From Lentisphaeria bacterium (GTDB lineage Bacteria > Verrucomicrobiota > Lentisphaeria > Victivallales > Victivallaceae), in assembly GCA_017504585.1 (NCBI GenBank), contig JAFVQX010000071.1:1-42977 (forward strand): a stretch of DNA of 42,977 nt. The letters run 5' to 3'. The notes under the pieces were generated by a model, which was given only the letters and a program-made list of their open reading frames with translations, searched no databases and was not told the DNA's origin. Positions 25,711 to 34,110 of the stretch are shown here, one piece after another. The stretch's first letter is position 1; every line of letters starts with the position of its first letter. The position numbers and the translations under genes were made by a program.

Positions 25711-26514
25711 TCAATCTTCGATTTTATCCAGATATTGACCGATGTTTGCCCCGTAAGCCAACTTGCGTTTGCCGAAATCCTTATGATTAAAGTTCAGCAC
25801 ATGCCCCCCCAGAAAGAGTGCGTTGGAATTTGTCGGATGCGTTCCGGGGTAACCATAAGTCCTTCTGTTGGCATCGGTATCATTTTTGTCGGCATACCAG
25901 GGGAAAACATCGGCACAAAGTGAGTTGTCCGGACGATCCAGCCCCACAATAGTACGGGCTGCCAGATGCCCGCCGTAAACCTGTGCGGGAGCCAAATCGC
26001 ATCCGGCACGGTTGACCAGAAAGAAGCGGTAACTGGTCAGACAGAACTCGTTTGCATCATTCAATATACTGCGGGAATCGCTGGGGCAATGAAAATACCG
26101 ATCCCGGATATTGCGGAAAACCGGACCATTGTTGTCATTAAGCGCGGCTTTAGCGGATTCTACTTCCGGGAAATACCCGCCGGCAGGCAGCAGATAAATC
26201 ATAGTGCTGCGCAAGGTGGAATAAAGACTGTCGCTGTTGTATAATATTATACCAGCTTGTTCTTTGCCGCTGACCACCCGGTATCCGGCTGGGATATTTG
26301 AGTCATTATCACCGGCATAAGTAATGATCGCCAGCCCGAGGTTTTTCAATTTACCGGCACACTGCGACGCTCTGGCACTTTCCCGGGCGGCACTCAAAGC
26401 AGGCAGCAGCATTGCCGCTAAAATGGCGATGATGGCGATAACTACCAGCAATTCGATCAGGGTAAAATGCTTGCTGACTTTTGAAGTACGAGCTCTGTTA
26501 GCTTTACTTTTCAT
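25711..26514 (-). CDS. prepilin-like DUF1559-type protein (carbohydrate operon 1)
   Basis: Encodes 267 residues; the ATG at 26514 follows a perfect GGAGG. A basic leader of 17 residues ends in [18 protein letters not shown], the type IV prepilin methylation signature, then an amphipathic helix and a globular C-terminal domain. [13 protein letters not shown] fits the H-X9-DG motif of prepilin-type processing-associated proteins, with GG in place of DG. The residue before the Phe is His, not the Gly usual for prepilin peptidases. It is the first gene of the operon, 17 bases before the hydrolase start, directly behind a strong promoter. Role inferred: assembly or presentation at the surface, unproven. 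Confidence 0.85.
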   Translation of the reverse strand: MKSKANRARTSKVSKHFTLIELLVVIAIIAILAAMLLPALSAARESARASQCAGKLKNLGLAIITYAGDNDSNIPAGYRVVSGKEQAGIILYNSDSLYSTLRSTMIYLLPAGGYFPEVESAKAALNDNNGPVFRNIRDRYFHCPSDSRSILNDANEFCLTSYRFFLVNRAGCDLAPAQVYGGHLAARTIVGLDRPDNSLCADVFPWYADKNDTDANRRTYGYPGTHPTNSNALFLGGHVLNFNHKDFGKRKLAYGANIGQYLDKIED

Positions 26515-26566
26515 GGAAACCTCCAAAATGTTAAAAAAAAATGGAAAAAAATTTTGATTTTACTTT

Positions 26567-26595
26567 ATTATAAGTCAAAAATGGTGTATTGTAAA
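26567..26595 (-). promoter_or_regulatory. strong promoter of the main carbohydrate operon
   Basis: On the minus strand -35 TTTACA (26590-26595) and a perfect -10 TATAAT (26567-26572) are 17 bp apart; the leader is about 45 bases before the GGAGG of the prepilin gene. The 129-base gap to the divergent AraC gene is AT-rich, and two GCAAAAT copies (26598-26604, 26630-26636) spaced 32 bp lie upstream of the -35. They could be activator sites, though this is only a guess. Confidence 0.75.
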
Positions 26596-26642
26596 TAGCA
26601 AAATTTTACTTTTTTTTTACCAAAATAGTGCAAAATCTGATT

Positions 26643-27422
26643 ATGGAACTGCTTTATTGGGGACACGGTCCGAACTGTAAGAACGAAAAAATCCGTCCGC
26701 ATAGACACAGCTATACTCAAATAGAGATCATCCTATACGGCGTCTGCCGCTGCCAGAATTCTGCAGATGACATTCTCCTGAAAGCCGGTGATGCTGTGAT
26801 CGTGCCATTTAATGTGGAACACTCCTTTGCCAACCGGAGCGACGACCTTGAATTCCTGAGTTTCAAGGTCAAAATAGATAAAGAATATTGTCAGCCCCAA
26901 CGGATATACAAAATTCCACACGATCCTTTTGTCGATTGGATCATAAATGATTTCCGGGAATTGGCACGCACCAAACGTTATAAATCTTCGCCGATGTATC
27001 TGGAACTTATGCACACCTTGCTTGAGGCGTTGCTGAACCATTTGGACCGGAACGATTTGCTTGTGCCGGGAAATCCACTGCTGTTGAGCATCCGGGAAAA
27101 AATTCTGAAATATGGTGCCCGATGTGATATCAACACACTTGCTGAACTTTTAAAAGTCAGCGTTTATAAACTGCGGCGTGATTTCAAAAAAGCCGTGCGG
27201 GAATTACCTGCCGGCTCCATACACTGCAACAGCTTGAAAATGCTGATAAAAAGCGAACTGCTGGCTATTGCCTGTAAACATTTACGCGAAAGCGATGTAA
27301 AAATCAGTGAAATATCGGATATGCTGCGTTTTAACAATGTCTACACTTTTTCCCGTTTTATCAAAAACAACACCGGGTTATCTCCAAGCAGCTACCGCAA
27401 AAAATACCACCGGCAGGAGTGA
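26643..27422 (+). CDS. AraC-family transcription regulator
   Basis: Encodes 259 residues from the ATG at 26643; a GTG at 26628 gives five more residues, and neither has a clear ribosome site. The N-terminal cupin-like sensor has RPHRHSYTQIEIIL and ILLKAGDAVIVPFNVEHSF, the sugar-binding pocket pattern of this family. The C-terminal helix-turn-helix pair shows INTLAELLKVSVYKLRRDFKKA and ISEISDMLRFNNVYTFSRFIKNNTGLSPSSYRKKY. It is divergent from the main carbohydrate operon and is the best candidate activator of it, probably responding to a sugar; this link is positional inference. Confidence 0.9.
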   Translation: MELLYWGHGPNCKNEKIRPHRHSYTQIEIILYGVCRCQNSADDILLKAGDAVIVPFNVEHSFANRSDDLEFLSFKVKIDKEYCQPQRIYKIPHDPFVDWIINDFRELARTKRYKSSPMYLELMHTLLEALLNHLDRNDLLVPGNPLLLSIREKILKYGARCDINTLAELLKVSVYKLRRDFKKAVRELPAGSIHCNSLKMLIKSELLAIACKHLRESDVKISEISDMLRFNNVYTFSRFIKNNTGLSPSSYRKKYHRQE

Positions 27423-28027
27423 GCGGCATCAAAAGCCTTTTCAGCAATTCTATTGCCAGCAACAAAAATAATGAGCCTGTTGCAAAACTTGTTGATGTCG
27501 TTTGCCAACAGCAACAAGGGCGGTCAGCCCCGCGAACGCATGGGAGGGGAGTTTGCAGGATAAATTCCTGCAAACCGAGCGGCAAAATGCCGCGAAGCCG
27601 ACCGGAGTTGAGCGAAGCCATCCGGCGTTTGAGGACGATTTTGCAACAAGTTGCAAAATCGCTCTAAGGGGGCGTAGCCCCCGCCGTTAATTAAAAATCG
27701 TGAGGAACTACGCTGGATGTTGCTGCCCAATGAGCAAGGGAGGTCACGGAGGGGAAAGCAATCCCCTCCGTGGTTGTGCGGCGGATACGATATTGCTGCC
27801 GGTAAAAGTGTGCCGCACAACACTTGCTTTTTGCATTGCTCAAAGATTTGTTTTGAGCAAAAAGCAGAATGAGGGTTTATTAAGCTTTTGTTCAGCCTAT
27901 CACAACTCGTTCTGTGGTGAAATTTGAGCTTAAACAATATAATATGGGAGTGTTGCAAAATTTTGAGTTTTGCAACACCCCCGTTATTTTTGTTTCGGAT
28001 AACGTTAAAAATCAGCTTGGTATTACC
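27423..28027. repeat. gene-free region with several perfect hairpins
   Basis: No gene is seen here. The segment holds perfect hairpins at 27552-27574 (TTTGCAGGA arms), 27636-27661 (CGATTTTGCAAC arms), 27668-27682 (GGGGGC arms), 27745-27772 (CACGGAGGGGA arms) and 27950-27978 (GTGTTGCAAAA arms), plus an imperfect one near 27830-27866. None is followed by a T tract except weakly, so they look like a mosaic of REP-like elements rather than a terminator. The AraC gene ends at its left edge and the convergent D-aminopeptidase gene at its right. Confidence 0.6.
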
Positions 28028-28849
28028 TTATTGCGGATAGCTGTATCCGTCGGGCTGGAGCGTATCAAAACTTGTCCACTTCATGGCACGCTCGAACTTG
28101 AAAAATGCTTCGGTTATGGTGTTGCAAGTTACCGGTTCGCCCAGCTCTTCCAAAGGCGGGCAATGGTCGGCACTGTCCAGCAAAGTCAAAGTGACCGGAC
28201 CATTGAGTTTGTAGGGTTTTACTTCAGAAATATTTTTCAGAGCCGCTTTGACTTTTTCGTAAATAAGTTCGCAAGCCGCCGCCGGGATCATGGAACATGC
28301 CTGATAGGGCGAAAGAGCCTGTTTGACTTCGGCAATGGCGATATTGGGGATCTTGGAACGCATTTCAGAGGCGATCTTGTCGTCGCCTGACACCATCACG
28401 GCGGGCACTCCCAGATCTCCGGCGATGGCGGCTGCCATGGAACACTCGCTCAAATAAAGTTCGCCATTGTTGACCTTCCACAAACTGTGGGGCGTTATGG
28501 CACACTCGGTGCCGCCCATGGCGTGCATACCGATCAGAACCATGGCATCAAAAGTGTTGTCCAGAAACGGCAGCCAATGGGGGCCGCTGCAATTTTTGCC
28601 GTGGATGATCCGGCAGCGGGGATCAAGCTCTTCAAAGAGTATATTATAGCCGCTGCCGTGGTTGTCGTTGACCACGACTTCGTCGGCTCCGGCATCGAAT
28701 GCCGCTTTTACCGCAGCGTTGACTTCGGCAGTCAGAAGCTTATACATCCGGTAGCGGTGATTGATAACTTCGTAGTCCCGGCTGCGACGGTTCTCAAAAA
28801 AACAGAACCCGGCAACCCCTTCGATATCCGTTTGGACATATACTTTCAT
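28028..28849 (-). CDS. dppA: D-aminopeptidase, DppA family (M55)
   Basis: Encodes 273 residues, the usual size of DppA. The ATG at 28849 has GGAG upstream; the frame extends further but only into the repeat at 28877-29120, so longer starts are rejected. It has the family's metal motif DIEG (Asp8, Glu10), NDNHGSG (His64), GMHAMGG (His109) and ITPHSLWKVN (His121, likely nucleophile), with a Glu near 136. It would be a zinc self-compartmentalising decamer cutting D-Ala peptides. No dipeptide transporter is adjacent, unlike the dpp operon of Bacillus. It stands alone on this strand. Confidence 0.93.
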   Translation of the reverse strand: MKVYVQTDIEGVAGFCFFENRRSRDYEVINHRYRMYKLLTAEVNAAVKAAFDAGADEVVVNDNHGSGYNILFEELDPRCRIIHGKNCSGPHWLPFLDNTFDAMVLIGMHAMGGTECAITPHSLWKVNNGELYLSECSMAAAIAGDLGVPAVMVSGDDKIASEMRSKIPNIAIAEVKQALSPYQACSMIPAAACELIYEKVKAALKNISEVKPYKLNGPVTLTLLDSADHCPPLEELGEPVTCNTITEAFFKFERAMKWTSFDTLQPDGYSYPQ

Positions 28850-28876
28850 AGATAAACTCCATTTTTGTTTTGCTTT

Positions 28877-29120
28877 GTTCCCGATAAAGGTTGATATGGG
28901 AGCCTTGGGGAAGAGGGAAAGAACCTTTTTAAGGAAAGGTTCTTTCCCTCTTCCCCAACTTGTCACGGCGTAGCCCGCAGGGCGAAGACGGAACCCCATC
29001 ACCCTTTTCCAAACCTTTTATTGGCATTTATCTATTTGTTACACAAATAGATAAATGCCCTTTAAGTTTTGAAAAGATTTTATTCAACATCTTTACTGTT
29101 AGTCAACCGATATTGGGAAC
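28877..29120 (+). repeat. MITE-like dispersed repeat, copy A
   Basis: A 244-base element shared with 40992-41200. Its ends, GTTCCCGATA and TATTGGGAAC, are near-perfect terminal inverted repeats (9 of 10). Inside lie a 24-bp perfect hairpin (28905-28928 / 28935-28958, TTGGGGAAGAGGG arms) and a 17-bp perfect hairpin (29023-29039 / 29043-29059), with a weaker third hairpin near the end. Copy A has an extra ~35 bases between the first and second hairpins. It encodes nothing. It lies between the divergent dppA and the beta-helix gene. Confidence 0.85.
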
Positions 29121-29201
29121 AGAGCCTTTTGTTTTTGCTATAAGATACAAGGAGAAAAAATTATTGCAAATTTTATTTCTGTAAAAGTTGCTTGCAATTT
29201 A

Positions 29202-29230
29202 TTGATTTTTACAACACAATGGTATATTAT
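29202..29230 (+). promoter_or_regulatory. promoter for the beta-helix gene
   Basis: -35 TTGATT (29202-29207) and -10 TATTAT (29225-29230) are 17 bp apart, 34 bases before the ATG at 29264. Confidence 0.6.
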
Positions 29231-29263
29231 AACTGTTGAAGCAAATAACCATGAGGTGTGATA

Positions 29264-30856
29264 ATGATGCGATTTTTCAGTATATTTGTTCTATGCGTTA
29301 CGGGGCTGCTGCCGGTTTTTGCTGATGACAGCACCGCAGAATTTGTCAGCTACGAAAAATTCGGTGCCAAAGGCGACGGCAAACACGACGACCAGCTGGC
29401 CATTGCTGCCGCCCACGACTTTGCCAATTCCGCTGATCTGCCGGTCAAAGCCCGGGATAATGCCACTTATTATATCGGCGGCGGCAAACGGGTGATAAAT
29501 ATTATGACCGATACCGATTTCGGCAAAGCCAAATTCATTATTGATGACCGCAAAGTGAAAAACCGCAAAAAACCGGTTTTTACTGTAAAATCCCGGCTCA
29601 AAAGCTATTCACTCAAAGGTTTGACCAGTTTATACAAATATCAGAACCGTTTGCCCTTACAGCTTAAAGCAAAATCGCTGGTAGTGCTCAATAATGGCAA
29701 TGTAAGACGTTTTATCCGCTATGGGGTCAATGCCAACCAAGGCGCCACCCAAACTGATATGATCATTGTCAATAAGGATGGCTCCATAGATAAAAGCACC
29801 CCGCTGGTGTGGGATTTTGAAAAAATCACCTCCAACACCGTGTACCCCATCGACAAAAAACAATTATTGATCCGGGGCGGGATTTTCACCACCATTGCCA
29901 ATGCGGAGCCGGGAGCGCACCAATATTATGCCAGGAATATGCAAATAACCCGCTCCAATGTTTTGGTTTCCGGATTGGTGCATAAAGTTATTGAACCGAA
30001 AGCAGTTCACAGTTTTCCTTACAGCGGATTTATCACTATCGGTAATTGCTGTAATGTAACAGTTCAGGATTGTGTTTTTACCGGCAGAAAAGTTTACAAA
30101 ACCATCAAGCCCAACAGCCGATCCACCTCCACGGGTACTTATGATATATCCATACGCCGCGCGGCCAATATAAAATTTATAAACTGCAGCCAGACCAACG
30201 ATATACTTGACCGGCAGTACTGGGGCATCATGGGGTCGAATTTCTGCAAAAATCTGGAATACGACCGCTGCAGACTCTCCCGGTTCGACGCCCATTGCGG
30301 GGTCTATAATGCTACCATCAGAAATTCCATACTGCGCACTATCAGCGTGACCGGTTACGGGCATTTGCTGGTGGAAAACAGCACCGTTTACGCCCGGGAT
30401 CTTATTACACTGCGGCCGGATTACGGAAGTTTCTGGAACGGCGATATAACCATCCGCAACTGTACACTGATACCGCCCAACTCCTCAAGCACGCCCACGG
30501 TCATCGGCGGCAGACATTGTGCCGAACACTTCTTCGGCTACACCTGTTATATGCCCCGCAACATATTGATCGACGGCTTGACTATCCGCGACGGCAACCG
30601 CTCCGGAAAATACAAAGGTCCGGCACTGCTGGCAAACTTTAACAACAATTATCTGAAAAACAAAAAATATTCCGAGCCTTACCCCACGATCAAGCCCAAA
30701 CAGATCACCATAAAAAAACTTGATACCGCCAGCGGCAAGCAATATATATTGAGTTCCAACAAAAAGATGTTCAAAGATGTAAAAGTCATCGACGAAGCCA
30801 GAAAAAAACGGGCTAAAGAATACTCTCAACAGCAAAAAAATGCCAAAAAACGCTGA
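29264..30856 (+). CDS. secreted pectate-lyase-like beta-helix protein
   Basis: Encodes 530 residues from ATG 29264, with GAGGTG 5 bases upstream; the ATG at 29267 is an equal alternative. A signal peptide (FFSIFVLCVTGLLPVFA) is followed by YEKFGAKGDGKHDDQLAIAAA, the opening strand of the pectate-lyase-3 superfamily of right-handed beta-helix proteins. Coils with Asn/Ser/Cys ladders follow (FITIGNCCNVTVQDCVFTGR, VENSTVYARD, DITIRNCTLIPPN). The C-terminal end is Lys/Arg-rich. It likely binds or cuts an acidic or galacturonan-type polysaccharide outside the cytoplasm; a pure adhesin is an alternative. Confidence 0.82.
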   Translation: MMRFFSIFVLCVTGLLPVFADDSTAEFVSYEKFGAKGDGKHDDQLAIAAAHDFANSADLPVKARDNATYYIGGGKRVINIMTDTDFGKAKFIIDDRKVKNRKKPVFTVKSRLKSYSLKGLTSLYKYQNRLPLQLKAKSLVVLNNGNVRRFIRYGVNANQGATQTDMIIVNKDGSIDKSTPLVWDFEKITSNTVYPIDKKQLLIRGGIFTTIANAEPGAHQYYARNMQITRSNVLVSGLVHKVIEPKAVHSFPYSGFITIGNCCNVTVQDCVFTGRKVYKTIKPNSRSTSTGTYDISIRRAANIKFINCSQTNDILDRQYWGIMGSNFCKNLEYDRCRLSRFDAHCGVYNATIRNSILRTISVTGYGHLLVENSTVYARDLITLRPDYGSFWNGDITIRNCTLIPPNSSSTPTVIGGRHCAEHFFGYTCYMPRNILIDGLTIRDGNRSGKYKGPALLANFNNNYLKNKKYSEPYPTIKPKQITIKKLDTASGKQYILSSNKKMFKDVKVIDEARKKRAKEYSQQQKNAKKR

Positions 30857-30928
30857 TCGCAGGAGGCAACACAACTTTTCCGACACTCTGTTGATGAAAA
30901 AATCTGCAGTTAATTTTCTGAATTTTTT

Positions 30929-30957
30929 TTGCATTATACACAAAAACATGTTATCAT
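30929..30957 (+). promoter_or_regulatory. promoter for the polytopic membrane protein
   Basis: TTGCAT (30929-30934) and TATCAT (30952-30957) are separated by exactly 17 bp, 34 bases before the ATG at 30992. It follows the beta-helix gene by 72 bases, so the membrane protein gene has its own start. Confidence 0.6.
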
Positions 30958-30991
30958 ACAACATCGTCAACAACAAACAAGGGGAACTGTT

Positions 30992-32077
30992 ATGGAGACA
31001 ATGCAGCTTTTCAAGCGTTACAAGCATTTAATGATCGCTGCAGCGGCAGCAACTGCAACCAAAATACTGATACAAATATACACATTTTATTTTTTGCTGC
31101 TGCCAACATCTGAAAGAGATACATCCTGGTACACGAAAAAATTTATTTCAGGTGAATTCGGGTTGATAATAAACATGGTTTTATTTTTTCTGCTGGCATA
31201 TATGGTAATTTCAGGTGTTGAATATTTTTGTCGGAGATATTGCAATGAAAATGTTACTCAATCAGAAATATGGGGACATTCGTGCGTTACCCGGAAACGC
31301 ACGACTTTCGCATGGATTTTATTGATAAGCTCGATAGTAATATATTTTGTATTAAGTACAATTCCGAAGACCAGCAAGACACTGGGCAGTAACATAGGGC
31401 TTTTAAACATTATCCTCTGTATCCAATCGTTGATGTGGGATGTGATACCTTTGATTGGCACCGCAGCGGCATTGCAAGGCATTAAGAAATCTATTCTCCA
31501 AAAACAAATTGCCGTGGTAGATTCAGAACCGCGACCGCTTGCCAGATTATTTGTCAAAATCCTGCTTGCGGCAACTGCCGTGGGTTTTATTGCTGTAACA
31601 ATGCTGCGTATCAACAGCGTAAAATTCTCTACTGTTATAAGCAGCAGCCTGCCGTTTGAAGAAAAACAAACCATTGCCGCTTCGCTCATGGCAGTATCAC
31701 GGGCAGTTTCAATTATACACCTGACAGCGGTGGCGGTCATTCTTATATGCGGATTTTTCCTGTTGAACAGAGTATTTACTGAACAACGCCAACTATCCAT
31801 AGAACAGACGGTAAAAGCTGCCGGGCGTTCCAAATCGGTGTGCTGGGCAGTTTGTGCGGTATATTTTGTACTGGCATCTTTTTCGAATTTTCAACAGTTG
31901 CAAATCGGTATAGCTTTCAGTAAACAGCAAAATGGTCTTGCACAGCATCTGATCATGCAAAACCAATATTTTTCTTTTCCGATAGCTTACTTGGGGCTGA
32001 TCATACCGCTCCTGCTTTTGTGGTGGGTCTGTGCGGTGATATGGAAAAAACAAACTCAACAGGCAGATGAATTGTAA
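30992..32077 (+). CDS. polytopic membrane protein of unknown function
   Basis: Encodes 361 residues; the ATG at 30992 is chosen because AGGGGA lies 7 bases upstream, while earlier in-frame starts lie in front of or in the promoter. There are about eight hydrophobic helices, the first near residues 12-35, then pairs near 55-75, 105-130, 140-165, 195-215, 245-270, 295-315 and 335-360. No family motif is recognised. Short loops with Lys/Arg suggest an inner-membrane protein. The neighbouring genes give no clue to substrate. Confidence 0.65.
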   Translation: METMQLFKRYKHLMIAAAAATATKILIQIYTFYFLLLPTSERDTSWYTKKFISGEFGLIINMVLFFLLAYMVISGVEYFCRRYCNENVTQSEIWGHSCVTRKRTTFAWILLISSIVIYFVLSTIPKTSKTLGSNIGLLNIILCIQSLMWDVIPLIGTAAALQGIKKSILQKQIAVVDSEPRPLARLFVKILLAATAVGFIAVTMLRINSVKFSTVISSSLPFEEKQTIAASLMAVSRAVSIIHLTAVAVILICGFFLLNRVFTEQRQLSIEQTVKAAGRSKSVCWAVCAVYFVLASFSNFQQLQIGIAFSKQQNGLAQHLIMQNQYFSFPIAYLGLIIPLLLLWWVCAVIWKKQTQQADEL

Positions 32078-32265
32078 AAATTCCCAACATCGTCCGCCTG
32101 CGGCAAGTAAAGTTGCTCGCTTACGCGAGTAAGGTCGTTGACTGTTGAAAAAAATATGTCAGCAAGCACGACCCAATGTAAAGCCAGCCGATACCCCGGC
32201 AGCAGCGCTTCCGGGGTCGATCCCCGCCGGAACAATTCAAAAAAATCTGCGCGGCAAAAGTAAAC

Positions 32266-34083
32266 TCACTTCCACGACAGAAATTCCGGCAAAACCGGCA
32301 GTTTACTGAAGTTTTTATCTTTGGCGGCAAGTTTGCGCCATGCGGCAAGCTCGCCGGCAATATCGCAAGCGGTCTGGGGCACCGCCAGCACCCGGACGCG
32401 CTCCGGCGGAACAAGGCTGACGTTGCTGACTTTAAGCGAGCGCTTTTCCAGAGTACCCAGTATGGTGTAGGCGGGGAGAGCGTTTGAATTTGCCTCCACC
32501 GCCCAGACCGTGGTGCGCCGGTGGTCGCGCCCGTCAGAAAAATAGTTCAGTTTGCCCTGTTCATCCACCATTGCCAACCCGGCAAAACGGGGTGTCAGCT
32601 CCAGACAGCGGCTCAATATACTGCGCTCAAAAATAAACTCTCCGGCAGGACTTCGCAGCACACTTTCGGCAAGGCGCAGTGCGGCAGTAAGTTTGCGGTG
32701 CAAAGTTCCGGGGATAAGTTTGTTCAAATCCAATTCCTGCTGCAGGATGTAGAGAAACTCCGGAAAATGCTCTTCTTTGCCGCTTTGACACATGCTTTCC
32801 AGCTTGAGCAGTAAACTCTGCTTATAGCTTACCGGCAGTTTGCCCCGGGGCGAACCGTTGACCATGGTTCCGGCAAAAAGGCTGCCCGCCACATCCACTT
32901 TGCCCACTCCGGAGGCGGTAAATTCGCCATAGAGTTTTCTGCCGTCCAGCAGCGTAAACTTTATACGGCAGATTTTTTGGGCATCGAATTCAGAAAATTT
33001 GGCATCGTCCAGCGTTTCAAAATGAAAATACTCGTTGAAGCCGCTTTTTAAAATCAATTCAAAAGAGCCGGTTTCCAGCTCGCTTTGACTGATGGAGTTC
33101 AGTTCTTTGACAAAAAGTTTTTTGGCAGCCCCCAGATTTTCTTCCATCAAATTCAGGCGTTTCCGCAAATTTACATCGCCGGGTCTGTCCAGCACCGCCA
33201 GATCTTTCAACAGCTGCTGCAAAACAGCTTGGCGGCAACTGGCAGGATATTTTTGCATAAACTCTGCTGCCTGCGCGGCAATATCTGCCTTGCTGACTGC
33301 TTTAAGCACGGCATGATATGCGGCTGTTTCCTGACGGATCGCCTGTTGTTGAGCTTTGGCCGCCCGGGCTTCGTTTTGCAGTTCCAGAAGGATATTTTCC
33401 GCCGCGGCAGCGGCTTCCGGCAGAGTTTGATACCTTCCGGAGAGAGTTTGCAAGCTGTTCTGCAGCCGGGCGAGCAATGCACTGTGTTCGCTCCACTTAT
33501 GCTGCTGCCGCAACGGGGCAAGCTGACTTTTTGCCTGCTGGAGTTTGCCCAGCTCTTGCGTTGCTACTTGAGCAAACGAAAGCATCCGGCTGCGCGCCAG
33601 CGTTTCGCAATGCAGCTGCAAAGTACGCAAGCTGGCAAGGTCTTCTTCGTCGGCAGCATATCTTGCGGCGTTTGCCAGCTCCAACTCCAGCGGGGCACTT
33701 TCTCCCCCGGGGGCAGCCGCGCGCTGCTGCAAAGATTTGAGTTTCTGCGCAAAAATCACCTTTCTGCGGGCGTTCTGCTGCTGCAATTTCAGCAATTCCT
33801 GCTGCCAGAGAGCAAATGCCGGAGTTTTTATCAGCCGGGGGGCTTCCCGGCGGCAGGCGATCAGCAGCGCCGATACATTTTCCGCATCGCGGGCTTGCAG
33901 CGCTTTATTGATCGCCTTTGCCCAGCGCTGATCGCTGAAATGCGCCATCACCCCATAAACTGCCCAGTAGATCAAAGTCAGAGCGACCAGCACTCCGCCC
34001 CAGATCCAGGCAGCACGCACCCCGGCGCTCCGCCGCCGCTGAATACGGTTCGGAGAGTCATCCGGGGTGAAGTTGCTTTGCAT
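32266..34083 (-). CDS. single-pass membrane coiled-coil protein
   Basis: Encodes 605 residues, no family recognised. After a basic start (RIQRRRSAGVRAAW) one membrane helix spans about residues 24-46 (WIWGGVLVALTLIYWAVYGV). From ~55 to ~330 it is Gln/Ala/Leu-rich and strongly coiled-coil (KLQQQNARRKVIFAQKLKSLQQ, LQNEARAAKAQQQAIRQ). A globular part with beta strands follows to the end, with YFSDGRDHRRTTVWAVEAN near 525. The ATG at 34083 is 27 bases after the purB stop, so it is probably in the purB transcript. A cell-envelope scaffold or protein-secretion part is possible but unsupported. Confidence 0.7.
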   Translation of the reverse strand: MQSNFTPDDSPNRIQRRRSAGVRAAWIWGGVLVALTLIYWAVYGVMAHFSDQRWAKAINKALQARDAENVSALLIACRREAPRLIKTPAFALWQQELLKLQQQNARRKVIFAQKLKSLQQRAAAPGGESAPLELELANAARYAADEEDLASLRTLQLHCETLARSRMLSFAQVATQELGKLQQAKSQLAPLRQQHKWSEHSALLARLQNSLQTLSGRYQTLPEAAAAAENILLELQNEARAAKAQQQAIRQETAAYHAVLKAVSKADIAAQAAEFMQKYPASCRQAVLQQLLKDLAVLDRPGDVNLRKRLNLMEENLGAAKKLFVKELNSISQSELETGSFELILKSGFNEYFHFETLDDAKFSEFDAQKICRIKFTLLDGRKLYGEFTASGVGKVDVAGSLFAGTMVNGSPRGKLPVSYKQSLLLKLESMCQSGKEEHFPEFLYILQQELDLNKLIPGTLHRKLTAALRLAESVLRSPAGEFIFERSILSRCLELTPRFAGLAMVDEQGKLNYFSDGRDHRRTTVWAVEANSNALPAYTILGTLEKRSLKVSNVSLVPPERVRVLAVPQTACDIAGELAAWRKLAAKDKNFSKLPVLPEFLSWK

Positions 34084-34110
34084 AACTGCTCCGTTTATGC
34101 CGTAAAAGTT

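Noticed and set aside
28850-29002. Longer start for the D-aminopeptidase
   Set aside because: The extension reads into repeat copy A, lacks a ribosome site, and the shorter form matches DppA length and N-terminal motif.
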